Source of the DNA: Acetobacter peroxydans
Lineage (GTDB): Bacteria > Pseudomonadota > Alphaproteobacteria > Acetobacterales > Acetobacteraceae
NCBI RefSeq assembly: GCF_006539345.1
Contig: NZ_BJMV01000012.1
Span: 1 to 64,000, forward strand
Reading direction: 5' to 3'
DNA length: 64,000 nt
Both the position numbers and the translations under genes were made by a program. Under the pieces are notes generated by a model that saw only the letters and a program-made list of their open reading frames with translations, did no database searches and was not told the origin of the DNA. Below are positions 45,822 to 53,836 of the stretch, one piece after another (the first letter of the stretch is position 1; every line of letters starts with the position of its first letter).

Positions 45822-46327
45822 GAGGGCTGGTCTGGCGGGTCGATAATTACGCGCCGTACCACAGCCGGGCGCTCAGGCCGCGCGTCGCTCTCTTCCGCCT
45901 TCTCGCCATATCGGGCGGGAGCGCGGCGGGCCATGAGCCATTTGAGCGTATCAATACGCAGGCGCATGGCCGCCGTGTCCTCTCCCTTGATGGTTTCAAG
46001 TTCCTTGATCAGCCTGTCTTCGAAGGCTTCCGCCGCCAGCATCCGCGCACGGGCAAAACCCGCCGCCCGCGCGCCGCTGCCCCGCACATGGCGGCGCAGC
46101 ACATGCCAGCCCGGCATATCCGGCCGCTCCGCGATCTCGCGCAGGCTGCATCCTTCTTCCGTCAGGCTGAGCACCAGCCGCCATTGCGCGGCCGACAGCG
46201 GTGGGTCAGGCGTGCAGGCTTTCGCGCTGTAGGGTGGCGTGTGCCCGCGCGGATCGCTGGCCGGGCTGCTCTCTGGCGCGCTCCCGCCGGGCGGACTGTC
46301 CGGCCCGGCCATATCCTGTTCCGTCAT
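45818..46327 (-). CDS. Terminase small subunit
   Basis: A 169-residue DNA-recognition subunit. A helix-turn-helix lies in LTEEGCSLREIAERPDMPGWHVLRRHV, and the ending KWLMARRAPARYGEKAEE is typical. The ATG at 46327 follows from the domain; the longer frame to 46903 is not coding-like. The first 50 residues are polar and disordered. It overlaps the hypothetical ORF 46206-46775. Confidence 0.8.
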   Translation of the reverse strand: MTEQDMAGPDSPPGGSAPESSPASDPRGHTPPYSAKACTPDPPLSAAQWRLVLSLTEEGCSLREIAERPDMPGWHVLRRHVRGSGARAAGFARARMLAAEAFEDRLIKELETIKGEDTAAMRLRIDTLKWLMARRAPARYGEKAEESDARPERPAVVRRVIIDPPDQPS

Positions 46328-46775
46328 GCTCTGCCCATTCCTGTCCTGTCCGGCAGAAAACACGTAGCCCGCCGCCGCGCAGGGGCGGCTCAGCCTGAGC
46401 GTGCCATGCAACGATACCCCCATGCGGCGCAGAGGCACGCGGGCCAGGCCGGACAGCGCCGGACTGTTCGGCTGCCTGAAAGGTGTTTTCGCGCTCAAGC
46501 ATGGAAAGAATACGTCGCATGGCTTCAGCGGGCATCCGCCCCTCCGCCTGCAACGCACCGCTATGCACACGCCCGACGCAGCGCACGCGCTGATCCGGCC
46601 TGATACCGGCCTCCGCACTGTCGCACAGAGAGAGCGATACATCCGCCCTATGGCGTGTATTTTCCGATTCCGGCACAAGAAAACACAGGATGGCGTGGTC
46701 CTGTCGTACGCCGACGCATACGGCCATGTTGCGCCCAAGGCGCACAATGTCCGAACATTTAACTGTCTGTAGCAT
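46206..46775 (-). CDS. Hypothetical prophage ORF before terminase
   Basis: A frame of up to 189 residues starting MLQTVKCSDIVRLGRNMA and containing HAILCFLVPES. The first two thirds look protein-like; the last part overlaps the terminase small-subunit gene in another frame and may not be real sequence. It fills the gap between the terminator at 46821 and the terminase genes. It could be a small regulator, but this is uncertain. Confidence 0.35.
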   Translation of the reverse strand: MLQTVKCSDIVRLGRNMAVCVGVRQDHAILCFLVPESENTRHRADVSLSLCDSAEAGIRPDQRVRCVGRVHSGALQAEGRMPAEAMRRILSMLERENTFQAAEQSGAVRPGPRASAPHGGIVAWHAQAEPPLRGGGLRVFCRTGQEWAEHDGTGYGRAGQSARRERAREQPGQRSARAHATLQRESLHA

Positions 46776-46820
46776 GTTGTTTCCGAGAATACGCCAGACC
46801 GGCCGCAGGCATCCGGGCAT

Positions 46821-46844
46821 AAAAAAAGCCGCCCGAAGGCGGCT
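46821..46844 (-). terminator. Terminator between replication and packaging modules
   Basis: AGCCGCC at 46827-46833, loop CGAA and GGCGGCT at 46838-46844 are followed in minus-strand direction by seven T residues. It separates the early and late transcription units of the prophage. Confidence 0.85.
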
Positions 46845-46912
46845 GGCTGGCGCAGAAATTCCAATGTAAGAAAATACCTATCAAGCCCGCGCGCGGATGG
46901 CAAGATGTTTTT

Positions 46913-47350
46913 TCAAAATTCCTTTTTATAGGAAGATTTTTCAGACGCATGCCGCTGCCGTGCCGTGGCATAGAAAGACTCAAGCTGCTCCAGCACCATA
47001 GCGCACTGAGCCGAGACCTTCAGCCGCGCGCGCGCCTCGGACAGATGCGGGAACAGGATTTTTCCCATCTGGGAAAAAGACAGTTCACGCACCATCATCA
47101 GGCACAGGCGCACCTCGCCACAGCCGCCCAGAGCGGCGCGTACATCCGTCAGTCTGGCAGAGGCCCGCCCCCGCACCAGTTGCCAGGACACGGCATCATG
47201 CCGGGTGGTGGATTCCGCCTGCGGCGCGGGCGCGCAGTCCGCCACGCCTTCACGCGCGAACATCCAGTCGCGGTACCAGCGTTCGGCGGCGTTGGCGGCG
47301 TCCTGCCCGATATCGCCCGCATTCAATAGCGCCTGCACGGTGGTAAGCAC
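46913..47350 (-). CDS. DUF6456-like prophage protein, 5' end probably frameshifted
   Basis: A 145-residue frame opening with VLTTVQALLNAGDIGQDAANAAERWYRDW, then GGCGEVRLCLMMVRELSFSQMG and a helical ending, like DUF6456-type proteins with an HTH-like core. The natural start seems missing: a GTG at 47350 is the first codon here. A frame beginning at the ATG at 47456 encodes GPTPERLAR, a usual opening of this family, and meets this frame by a single-base shift near 47390. That ATG is 12 bases after the preceding gene. The gene may be broken or the sequence shifted. Confidence 0.6.
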   Translation of the reverse strand: MLTTVQALLNAGDIGQDAANAAERWYRDWMFAREGVADCAPAPQAESTTRHDAVSWQLVRGRASARLTDVRAALGGCGEVRLCLMMVRELSFSQMGKILFPHLSEARARLKVSAQCAMVLEQLESFYATARQRHASEKSSYKKEF

Positions 47351-47467
47351 CCGCAGCGGCGCGCCGCCCGTAAAAGACGGAGCGCGCTAGACGCTCGGGC
47401 GTCGGGCCAAGCGGCACGCCAGAACGCGCGCCAGAAATGGAGGATGATGTTGTCATAGGCGGCATCG

Positions 47468-48022
47468 TTATTCTCTGTTCTCATGATTGCTTGAAAGACC
47501 GGGGCGGGCGTCATGCCATGCCGCTTCACGCAGGGCATGACGCTGGCGCGCACGGGCGCGGCGGTCCACGTCGGCCAGAAGCAGCCCCAGCCGGGCCGCC
47601 AGACAGCGCGCGGGCGCACTGCGCACCTGCAAAAACGCCACCAGTTCGGCCACTGATGGAAAAAACCGGAACTGCCGCAGCGCCTCACGCTCCACAGCCC
47701 CTTCCCACACCAGAGCGGGCAACGGCGCGCAGGCCAGCCGCAAGGCGGCACAACGCAGCTCAAACGCCGCGCCCGGCAACGGATTGGCCACACCCGCATT
47801 CACGATTTCCGCGAGGTCGCGCAGATGTGCCCGCAACGTGGCTTCGGGCAAGGGGCGCAGGGCATGGTCCAGCCGGGCCAGCAGGGCACGCGCTTCCGGC
47901 ACAATGCTGTCCGGCGGCGCAAACCCGCCGGGACGGAAACACGCCAGTTCCCGCGCGAGATCAGGCCCCGGCCCGCAGGCCTGCCCACCCAGCCAGACAG
48001 GTTGCAGGAAAGATGCCTCCAT
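47468..48022 (-). CDS. Hypothetical prophage replication-region protein
   Basis: A 184-residue Ala/Arg/Leu-rich protein with no recognised family. It contains LDHALRPLPEATLRAHLRDLAEIVNAG and VAELVAFLQVRSAPARCLA, suggesting a mainly helical protein. Its start overlaps the stop of the DUF1376 gene by TGATG, so the two are coupled, and a role in replication or DNA binding is inferred from position. Confidence 0.65.
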   Translation of the reverse strand: MEASFLQPVWLGGQACGPGPDLARELACFRPGGFAPPDSIVPEARALLARLDHALRPLPEATLRAHLRDLAEIVNAGVANPLPGAAFELRCAALRLACAPLPALVWEGAVEREALRQFRFFPSVAELVAFLQVRSAPARCLAARLGLLLADVDRRARARQRHALREAAWHDARPGLSSNHENRE

Positions 48023-48864
48023 CACCCTGCCCCCGCTCCGCGCCTAAGCAGCCGCATGGCCTGTTCTTCCAGCGGGTGCGATGGCCGGGCAGACCGCAGG
48101 CCACCTCCGGCCTGCTCGCGCCTGCACCAATTGCGCCATGTGGCACCCCAGTCTGCCTTACGCCCACGCGCGCCGGGCACCGCCAGCCAGTAATCCCGAA
48201 AGCGCTCCGCCACCCCCTGCGGGTCCAGCCCAAGCGTGCTGGCAAAAGCCTGCAACGTGGCGTCTGGCTGCCACGCGGGCGAAAGCCTTGCCCCACGCAG
48301 GCCCGCAATATCCGGCTGCGGACTCTCCCTTGTACTGTCTGCTGTACTCTCCCTTGTACTCTCCCTTGCATATGCCGCGGCACCGTCGGACGCGGCGACC
48401 GCCGAGGTTCGATCCGTAGACTCCTGCGGGTGCCAGCGGCGGTTGGCCCGCGCACGCTGCGCCTGCCGGGCTTTCCAGGCATGGTTGGCTTTTTCCGCCA
48501 GAACGGGATGATACAGGCGGCCATCCGTGCAGATGACCCATCCATGCAGGGCCATGGCGCGCATAACGGGCCACCCCGCTCCCGCGCCAGACAGATGCGC
48601 CAACACTCGCTCATGGTCTGGCAGGCTGCCCGCGGGCACCTGCTGCCATGCCTTGCACCACAGTGCCACGGCGCATTTGAACTCATCGCCCGTGCTCAGG
48701 GCGAACAGATCGCTGTCCAGCAGCCGCACCGTGTCGAGCGGCATGAAGGGCAGACCCCGCAGGTCAGAATCCGGTGGCGTCAGAGGAGCGGGAGCCGATA
48801 GCGGGCAGGCAGGCGAAGGCCGCGCAGGATCGGACGGCGGTTTACAGGCGGGATGGTCGGTCAT
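48022..48864 (-). CDS. DUF1376-domain prophage replication protein
   Basis: A 280-residue protein. The DUF1376 domain covers about residues 35-130: LPFMPLDTVRLLDSDLFALSTGDEFKCAVALWCKAWQQVPAGSLPDHERVLA, then GWVICTDGRLYHPVLAEKA. A central repetitive STRESTADSTRES linker leads to a C-terminal domain with ADWGATWRNWCRRE. Such proteins act in phage replication initiation. It is the first gene leftward from the repressor and has AAGG eight bases before its start. Confidence 0.82.
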   Translation of the reverse strand: MTDHPACKPPSDPARPSPACPLSAPAPLTPPDSDLRGLPFMPLDTVRLLDSDLFALSTGDEFKCAVALWCKAWQQVPAGSLPDHERVLAHLSGAGAGWPVMRAMALHGWVICTDGRLYHPVLAEKANHAWKARQAQRARANRRWHPQESTDRTSAVAASDGAAAYARESTRESTADSTRESPQPDIAGLRGARLSPAWQPDATLQAFASTLGLDPQGVAERFRDYWLAVPGARGRKADWGATWRNWCRREQAGGGLRSARPSHPLEEQAMRLLRRGAGAG

Positions 48865-48916
48865 TGCGGGCCTTGCGGTTACGAGCCGGCCACCCCGGCG
48901 GGGCGGCGTCAGTCTT

Positions 48917-48933
48917 GTGCGTCAAATACGCAC
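48917..48933. promoter_or_regulatory. Putative repressor operator in the divergent control region
   Basis: GTGCGT and ACGCAC flank a five-base centre in a perfect palindrome between the divergent repressor and DUF1376 genes. A related half-site pair, CGCAC and GTGCG, is at about 48976-48991. The position suits an operator for the S24 repressor. Confidence 0.55.
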
Positions 48934-49012
48934 GGAATGTGCCCTCAACCCGCACAAGGATCAAGCGTTTTTTCCGCACTGACACGTGCGCCGTTTTCAC
49001 ACACAATACCGC

Positions 49013-49873
49013 ATGACCAGAATTCGCATCACGGACAGGCTGAAGGCCCTGCGCGAACGTGCGGGTTATACAATCCGCGATTTCGCGCGCGCACTGGGGT
49101 ATGGAGACAAGTTCTCCTCCTACCGCACGTATGAGACCTCCTACAAAAAGGAGGAACTGCCGCTCGCCATGGTCAAGCTCATGGTGCCGCTGCTGACGGG
49201 CCGGGGGGAGCCGCCCATTACCACGGCCGAAGTCTGGAATCTGGCGGGACTGACCACGGGGGAGGCCGTGCTGGGCATGAACCTTGGCCAGCATGGGCGC
49301 ACCGACCCCGCCCAGATAAACGGATTCGCGGACAGGCAGCCACAGCGGCAGCCCGGCTTCCCACGCGGCATGACCGGCAGCCTGCCTGAAGCCCCCGCGG
49401 CTACAACGCAGGAAGATGAGCCCGCGCGCTCCTCGCTCCGGCAGGTCAGCATTCCGGAGTACGATGTCCTGACCTCCGCCGGGCCGGGCAGTGTGCCCGT
49501 GCTCTGCGCGCCACAGGACGGATTAAAGCCGATCGAACACTGGAGCCTGCCGCGCGGCTATATCAGCGCCTTTTCTGAATCGCCGGAAGCACTGGCTATT
49601 ATCCGCGTAGCGGGCGACAGCATGGAACCTGATTATCAGGCGGGAGACCGCGTGCTGGTGGATACGGCTCATCACACGCCCTCGCCGCCGGGGGTTTATG
49701 TACTGTGGGACGGATTCGGCCTTGTGCTCAAGCGGCTCGAACTCCTGCCCGGCATGGAAGAACCCCGCCGCGTGCGGATCATGAGCATCAATCCCGCCTA
49801 TTCCACCTATGAGCTGACGCTGGATGAAATCAGCATCAACGGCCGGGTTGTGGGCAAATGGACATGGAAATAG
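49013..49873 (+). CDS. Prophage CI-like repressor, S24 peptidase family
   Basis: A 286-residue repressor. The N-terminus is an HTH region (DRLKALRERAGYTIRDFARALGYGDKFSSYRTYE). The C-terminal S24 domain holds the catalytic serine in VAGDSMEPDYQAGD and the lysine in LVLKRLE; the self-cleavage linker contains LTSAGPG. I used the ATG at 49013. Activated by RecA on DNA damage, it would cut itself and trigger induction. It is the only large plus-strand gene of the prophage. Confidence 0.92.
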   Translation: MTRIRITDRLKALRERAGYTIRDFARALGYGDKFSSYRTYETSYKKEELPLAMVKLMVPLLTGRGEPPITTAEVWNLAGLTTGEAVLGMNLGQHGRTDPAQINGFADRQPQRQPGFPRGMTGSLPEAPAATTQEDEPARSSLRQVSIPEYDVLTSAGPGSVPVLCAPQDGLKPIEHWSLPRGYISAFSESPEALAIIRVAGDSMEPDYQAGDRVLVDTAHHTPSPPGVYVLWDGFGLVLKRLELLPGMEEPRRVRIMSINPAYSTYELTLDEISINGRVVGKWTWK

Positions 49874-49913
49874 GCACACGCCACAGACGGCGGATCTTTT
49901 AGTCTTGCACGTT

Positions 49914-49930
49914 GTGCGTTTTTGCCGCAC
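49914..49930. promoter_or_regulatory. Second operator-like inverted repeat after the repressor gene
   Basis: GTGCG and CGCAC with a seven-base centre, preceded by AGTCTTG as at the first operator (48911-48917). It lies between the repressor and the next plus-strand gene and probably binds the same protein. Confidence 0.45.
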
Positions 49931-49970
49931 ACACTCCCCACGGTTCCAGCGCCAGGGAGGGACAAACCGC

Positions 49971-50243
49971 ATGACCGGACACCTTGCCCGCCCCTACGCC
50001 GCCGCTGTGGCCGACGGACTGTTCAGCCTTGCTACCCTGCCGCCGCTTCTGGCCAGCGAAATCGACCGCTACGAGCGCGCCATTCTGGCCCTGCAGGCCG
50101 CGCATGACGCTCTGGACTGGCCACTCTTTACCGATGCGCCGCTGGCCGCCATGCAGGCCACCTTCTGCGACGACAATATTGGCGAGCTGGTACAGGCTGT
50201 CCGTGACCTGCACGCACGGTACTCGGCCACTACGGGGTACTGA
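49971..50243 (+). CDS. Small hypothetical prophage protein next to the repressor
   Basis: A 90-residue protein with no recognised family. It starts MTGHLARPYAAAVADGLFSLATLPPLLASEIDRYERAI, appears helical, and has an acidic C-terminus (CDDNIGELVQAVRDL). GGGAGG lies about ten bases before the ATG. It lies just beyond the operator-like repeat after the repressor, so it is probably expressed from a lysogeny-linked promoter. Immunity, superinfection exclusion or anti-defence roles are possible. Confidence 0.65.
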   Translation: MTGHLARPYAAAVADGLFSLATLPPLLASEIDRYERAILALQAAHDALDWPLFTDAPLAAMQATFCDDNIGELVQAVRDLHARYSATTGY

Positions 50244-50460
50244 AAGAGACAACCCGCGCGCGCAAAACCGATCCTGCAATGAAAATGGACTCCTGAGAAT
50301 TTTTATGTTCCGTTAATATTTCTTACACGGGCGACGATTAACCTTCACAGGTCCGGCTTGCTTATCCGGCTTGTCAATCTTCAGACTCTTATTATTTTCA
50401 ATGCCCTGAACGTGCCCTACAAAGCATGAAACACGACCCTCCATGATCCAAGGATCGACC

Positions 50461-50973
50461 ATGACCAAAACCTCCGCAAAACTCGGCGTTCTGCTGGCCT
50501 CAGCCCTTTCCCTGGCGGCCTGCGCCACCCCCGGCGAAGAAAACCGGGCAGATACCTATACCGCCGCGCAGGTCAACCAGCGCCAGCTTGCGAAGGTTGT
50601 GACCATTCTGGCCGTCCTGCCCGCCAAGGTGCAGGTCAGCAACGAGCGCAACCGCCAGACCGCCCAGATCGTTGGCGGTATTCTTGGCGCGGGTCTGGGG
50701 GCCGGGCTGGGCGCGGGCGTAGGCGGCTCGGCCGGGCTGGGGGCGCTGGGTGGCGTTGGCGGTGCCGCCGCCGGTGTGGGGGCGGGCTCTCTCGTGCCCG
50801 GCAAGACACTGGTGGAGGGCGTGTCCCTGACCTATGAGCAGAACAACCAGACCTTCAACTCCGCACAGGTCGGGCGCGCCTGCGAGTTTGCACCTGGTCG
50901 CGCCATCATGGTTGAATCCGCACCGGGCGAAACACGCATCCAGCCCAACCATGCCTGCCCGCCCACCCGGTAA
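50461..50973 (+). CDS. Outer membrane lipoprotein with glycine-zipper segment
   Basis: A 170-residue lipoprotein. The signal VLLASALSLAACATPG contains the lipobox ending at the first cysteine. The centre has a long glycine-zipper stretch (GGILGAGLGAGLGAGVGG and on), as in SlyB/OmpA-associated proteins. The ATG at 50461 has AAGGA upstream. It is the first chromosomal gene after the prophage and is followed by a DUF5384-like gene in the same direction. Confidence 0.8.
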   Translation: MTKTSAKLGVLLASALSLAACATPGEENRADTYTAAQVNQRQLAKVVTILAVLPAKVQVSNERNRQTAQIVGGILGAGLGAGLGAGVGGSAGLGALGGVGGAAAGVGAGSLVPGKTLVEGVSLTYEQNNQTFNSAQVGRACEFAPGRAIMVESAPGETRIQPNHACPPTR

Positions 50974-50994
50974 ACACCGCAAGGGATGATCGTC

Positions 50995-51540
50995 ATGAAA
51001 CATGTTGTGCGGGCCGCCCTGCTGCTGCCCTTGATTCTTCCCGCCATTGCGTCCGGCCCCGTGCAGGCGCAGTCGCTGACAGATCAGATCAACGCCGTGG
51101 ATGAGGCCCAGCAACGTAACACGTATCAGGCGCTTCAGGCCCAGGCGCAGGCGGAAGCCGCCGCACGGGCGCAGGCTCAGGCGCAGGCACGCGCCCAGGC
51201 TGCCCGTCAGGCCGCACAGGCACGCGCCGCTGCCGAGGAACGGGCCCGCAAGGACGCCCGTCAGGCGCGCGACGATGCCTACGAAGACAAGCTGCGCGCC
51301 CTTGAGCTGGAAGATCGCGCGCTGGATGTTCAGTCGAAGAAAACGCAGGTCTCGCGTGAGAACGACATGATCGACAGCAAGCTCAACCAGCAGAAGGCCC
51401 AGACCGACCTGACCCAGTCGGAAGCGGATGCAAACCGCGCCGTGTCATCTGGCGCGAAAACCATGCTGGAAAAGGAAGGCAACGCCGCCGAGCTGCATGG
51501 TCAGGCGGCTGTCAAAAAAGAGTCCGGCTGGTTCCACTAG
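50995..51540 (+). CDS. DUF5384-like exported coiled-coil protein
   Basis: A 181-residue protein with a signal peptide (LLLPLILPAIASGPVQAQ). A long Ala/Gln/Arg-rich coiled coil (AQAQAEAAARAQAQAQAR) follows, then RARKDARQARDDAYEDKLRALELEDRALDVQSKK and QTDLTQSEADANRAVSSGAK, as in DUF5384 proteins. The ATG at 50995 has AAGGGA upstream. It is likely cotranscribed with the lipoprotein gene, and may form an envelope complex with it. Function unknown. Confidence 0.78.
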   Translation: MKHVVRAALLLPLILPAIASGPVQAQSLTDQINAVDEAQQRNTYQALQAQAQAEAAARAQAQAQARAQAARQAAQARAAAEERARKDARQARDDAYEDKLRALELEDRALDVQSKKTQVSRENDMIDSKLNQQKAQTDLTQSEADANRAVSSGAKTMLEKEGNAAELHGQAAVKKESGWFH

Positions 51541-51545
51541 CCCCC

Positions 51546-51604
51546 GTGCCCCGCTTTGGGGCACGATATGTTCCCGGCCGACGTGTTCGGCACCCGGCCG
51601 GGAA
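51546..51604. terminator. Two convergent hairpins between DUF5384-like and MCP genes
   Basis: GTGCCCC/GGGGCAC (51546-51552 and 51558-51564) and TTCCCGGCCG/CGGCCGGGAA (51571-51580 and 51595-51604) are perfect stems between convergent genes. Neither has a good T run, so termination is likely but not typical. Confidence 0.45.
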
Positions 51605-51610
51605 TAATCC

Positions 51611-52288
51611 CTACTGCTCGATTTTGCGCAGATGGGCGATATCGTCCTCGACCTTGCGGATAAGCTGCGCCTGCTGTTGCGACATTTCCTCGACCGAGTT
51701 CATCACTTCGTTGATCTGCTCGAAGGATGCGAACATGTTGCCGATACGGGTAAAGATTTCGCCGTAGTTATCGCGCGCTTCGGCCAGCTTTTTTTCCGAC
51801 TCTCCAATATGCTGGCCCAGCACGCCGGTTGAAGTCTTGACCCCCGCCAGTGCCTGCGAACTCTTGCCCAGACTGTCCTTGGTATGCTGGGCAAGAACGC
51901 GCACTTCGCTGGCAATTACGGCAAAGCCCTTGCCCTGCTCGCCCACCCGTGCCGCCTCGACCGCCGCATTCAGTGACAGGATGTTGGTCTGGAGCGAAAT
52001 TTTCTCCAGAATGGTCACGATATCGAACAGTTCCTTGGTTTTGTGCACAACGTTCTGGAACTCTTCCTCCAGCACGCCTTTCTGATCATCATTGGCCATG
52101 CTCTGCATACGCGCATGGAGTTCCGCGCGGACACTCTCCATGGTGGCGCGTACCGCTTCGGTCTGCTTCACCATCTGTTCGAGCTCAAGGCTGCTCTGTG
52201 CTGTGCGGCGGATGAAGTCCACCATGCGCTCGATCAAACCCTTGCGGATATCGTTAAGGATTTTCTGCTGGTTAAGGCGCGTCTGCAA
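51611..52288 (-). CDS. Soluble methyl-accepting chemotaxis signalling domain (split from FIST gene)
   Basis: A 225-residue soluble MCP output module. The hairpin tip is [40 protein letters not shown], which contacts CheA and CheW. No membrane segment or sensor is present in this frame. The only early start is TTG at 52288, without a clear ribosome binding site. The frame is the same as the upstream FIST gene and separated from it by one TAG at 52295-52297. It is probably the second half of a split FIST-MCP receptor. Confidence 0.75.
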   Translation of the reverse strand: MQTRLNQQKILNDIRKGLIERMVDFIRRTAQSSLELEQMVKQTEAVRATMESVRAELHARMQSMANDDQKGVLEEEFQNVVHKTKELFDIVTILEKISLQTNILSLNAAVEAARVGEQGKGFAVIASEVRVLAQHTKDSLGKSSQALAGVKTSTGVLGQHIGESEKKLAEARDNYGEIFTRIGNMFASFEQINEVMNSVEEMSQQQAQLIRKVEDDIAHLRKIEQ

Positions 52289-52294
52289 AAAATA

Positions 52295-53593
52295 CTATGA
52301 GCACCGGCCATAATAGATAGGGAAAAAGTCTATAAATTCATCCTGGAAAACCTGCCCCTCCTCCAGCCGGAAAAACACCGCTGCGGTCAGGGTCTGGTTC
52401 ATGTTGATGCCAAAGAACTCGCCAAAGCACGAGAAACCGGCTGCAGGTACCGGCCACATGCCATCAAGCTCACGCAGATGATTGGCATTGTTCAGGCGCC
52501 GCAGGATACAGTCGTTCAGAATAGCACCCACAGGCTGCGGCTTGTTGCGTAGGAACGTGCGCAGGTCAGAGCGGGTAGTTTCGTTAAAGTCCTTCGATTT
52601 CAGAAGAAAAAGCTCATCACCGACATTGATATCGGCATAGAACGACACCACGCCCTGCTCAACATCAATCCCTGAAACGGAGCGAATGTACAGCTCCCCC
52701 TCGATGGACAACGCGAATGTGTAATCTTCCAGTGCCTCAAGGACTTTTTCCTTCCGGCACGACATCAGCGCCGCAAGGGTATCAAGGATATTGACGACCG
52801 TAACGCTCTGCCGGTCCAGCACGGAACGTACCAGACGGCTGCCAGCATCGGCCTCCGTGACAATGAAGGAGCGACCGGTATTGACGAAATTCTGTGTCTT
52901 GAAAATGCTGAATGCAAAATCGGGAGCAAGCTTGATAAACGCCAGCACCGCATGGTTGCGCACCACGCGCCTGCCGTCAAACAGGGCTGTCTCGCGGAAA
53001 TCAAGCATGCCGCCGGAAGAGCCGCCAATAAACGTACAGGGAAAGATCTCGGCCTTATAAAGCGCCTCGGCAAAATAGTTTTCCGCTTTCGCCAGCCCAT
53101 CTATCAGGGTGATGGCCAGCGTATTCTGCGGATTGATGACAAACGGCAGGGCAACGCGCGAGAGTTGGGCCTGTATCTGCTCGACCCGCACGTCCGCCGG
53201 TGCGCCGGAGGATGCACCTTCGCCCAGCGCGATGGTGTGGACGGACACAGCCTCGACCATCTCGGGGCTGAAAAGCTGGATAACCACATCATCCCACGAT
53301 GAGCGGGTGTCGTTATAAAGCGGCTCGCGCGTGGGGCCACCCTGTGTGCAGAGTTCGCCCGCCGTCATGGTCGCGATCAGCGTGGTCCGTCCTGCCAGGC
53401 GCTGGAGCGCGCTGACTGTGGCCTGAAAATCGTTATGGGGCGAGATATAGGCCATAGCGAGCCGCGCAGGCTGGCCGGAAAAGTAAAAGCTGTCTTCTGT
53501 TACATGCTGGAGGCGCGCATTGGTTCTGATAACTCGAACCGGATCGCTGCTCTGGACAGGCAGTGCGGCTAGATCAGAAATCGTTTCCATCAT
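52295..53593 (-). CDS. FIST-domain sensory protein, C-terminally truncated by amber codon
   Basis: A 432-residue FIST_N/FIST_C sensor. Family features include QATVSALQRLAGRTTLIATMTAGELCT, FPCTFIGGSSGGMLDF and a C-terminal ECFGEF-like GFSCFGEFFGINMNQTL. FIST domains bind small ligands such as amino acids. It ends in TAG, and the same frame continues into an MCP module, as in full-length homologues of about 660 residues. It overlaps no other gene and has AAGAGA upstream. Confidence 0.82.
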   Translation of the reverse strand: MMETISDLAALPVQSSDPVRVIRTNARLQHVTEDSFYFSGQPARLAMAYISPHNDFQATVSALQRLAGRTTLIATMTAGELCTQGGPTREPLYNDTRSSWDDVVIQLFSPEMVEAVSVHTIALGEGASSGAPADVRVEQIQAQLSRVALPFVINPQNTLAITLIDGLAKAENYFAEALYKAEIFPCTFIGGSSGGMLDFRETALFDGRRVVRNHAVLAFIKLAPDFAFSIFKTQNFVNTGRSFIVTEADAGSRLVRSVLDRQSVTVVNILDTLAALMSCRKEKVLEALEDYTFALSIEGELYIRSVSGIDVEQGVVSFYADINVGDELFLLKSKDFNETTRSDLRTFLRNKPQPVGAILNDCILRRLNNANHLRELDGMWPVPAAGFSCFGEFFGINMNQTLTAAVFFRLEEGQVFQDEFIDFFPIYYGRCS

Positions 53594-53836
53594 GATGAAT
53601 TATCTCTTCAGACGAGGATGTAGGCCCACGGCCAGAAAACGCACCCTGTCCGTTAATAATTCAATAATTATGGCCAATCTGCTTGTCCAGCAGGTTAGAG
53701 AAGCATAACTGCCGCTGACAGATATGTGATGGAAACATGAGAGTTATACGGAACATGGCGGCATTTTCTCCCGCCGCCTGCCCCGGACAGGCCCTGACTG
53801 CCTGCCGTTTGCAACCCTTCCGACGGAACTGCAGTA

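Larger units (their letters stand above)
23165..50243 (-). mobile_element. Contractile-tailed (myovirus-type) prophage
   Basis: A continuous block of phage genes, nearly all on the minus strand, lies between the chromosomal ynfA-like gene and a chromosomal lipoprotein gene. It encodes an S24 repressor, replication-type proteins, both terminase subunits, a DUF1073-type portal, a DUF2213 protease, cement and capsid, connectors, a DUF3383 sheath, tube, chaperone, tape measure, baseplate and fibre proteins, and a lysis cassette. Packaging, head, tail and lysis genes all appear intact. No integrase, excisionase or flanking direct repeat was found, so the exact edges are approximate and mobility is doubtful. 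Confidence 0.88.

Noticed and set aside
45818-46903. Terminase small subunit as a 361-residue protein
   Set aside because: The first 190 codons are Cys/Arg-rich and overlap another frame; the domain begins after the ATG at 46327.
48711-48725. Match of CRISPR spacer 2 to the DUF1376 gene
   Set aside because: Only about 12 bases agree, two of them from the repeat; expected by chance.
50244-50460. Search for a right-hand attachment site
   Set aside because: No direct repeat with 23088-23164 and no tRNA gene could be found by eye.
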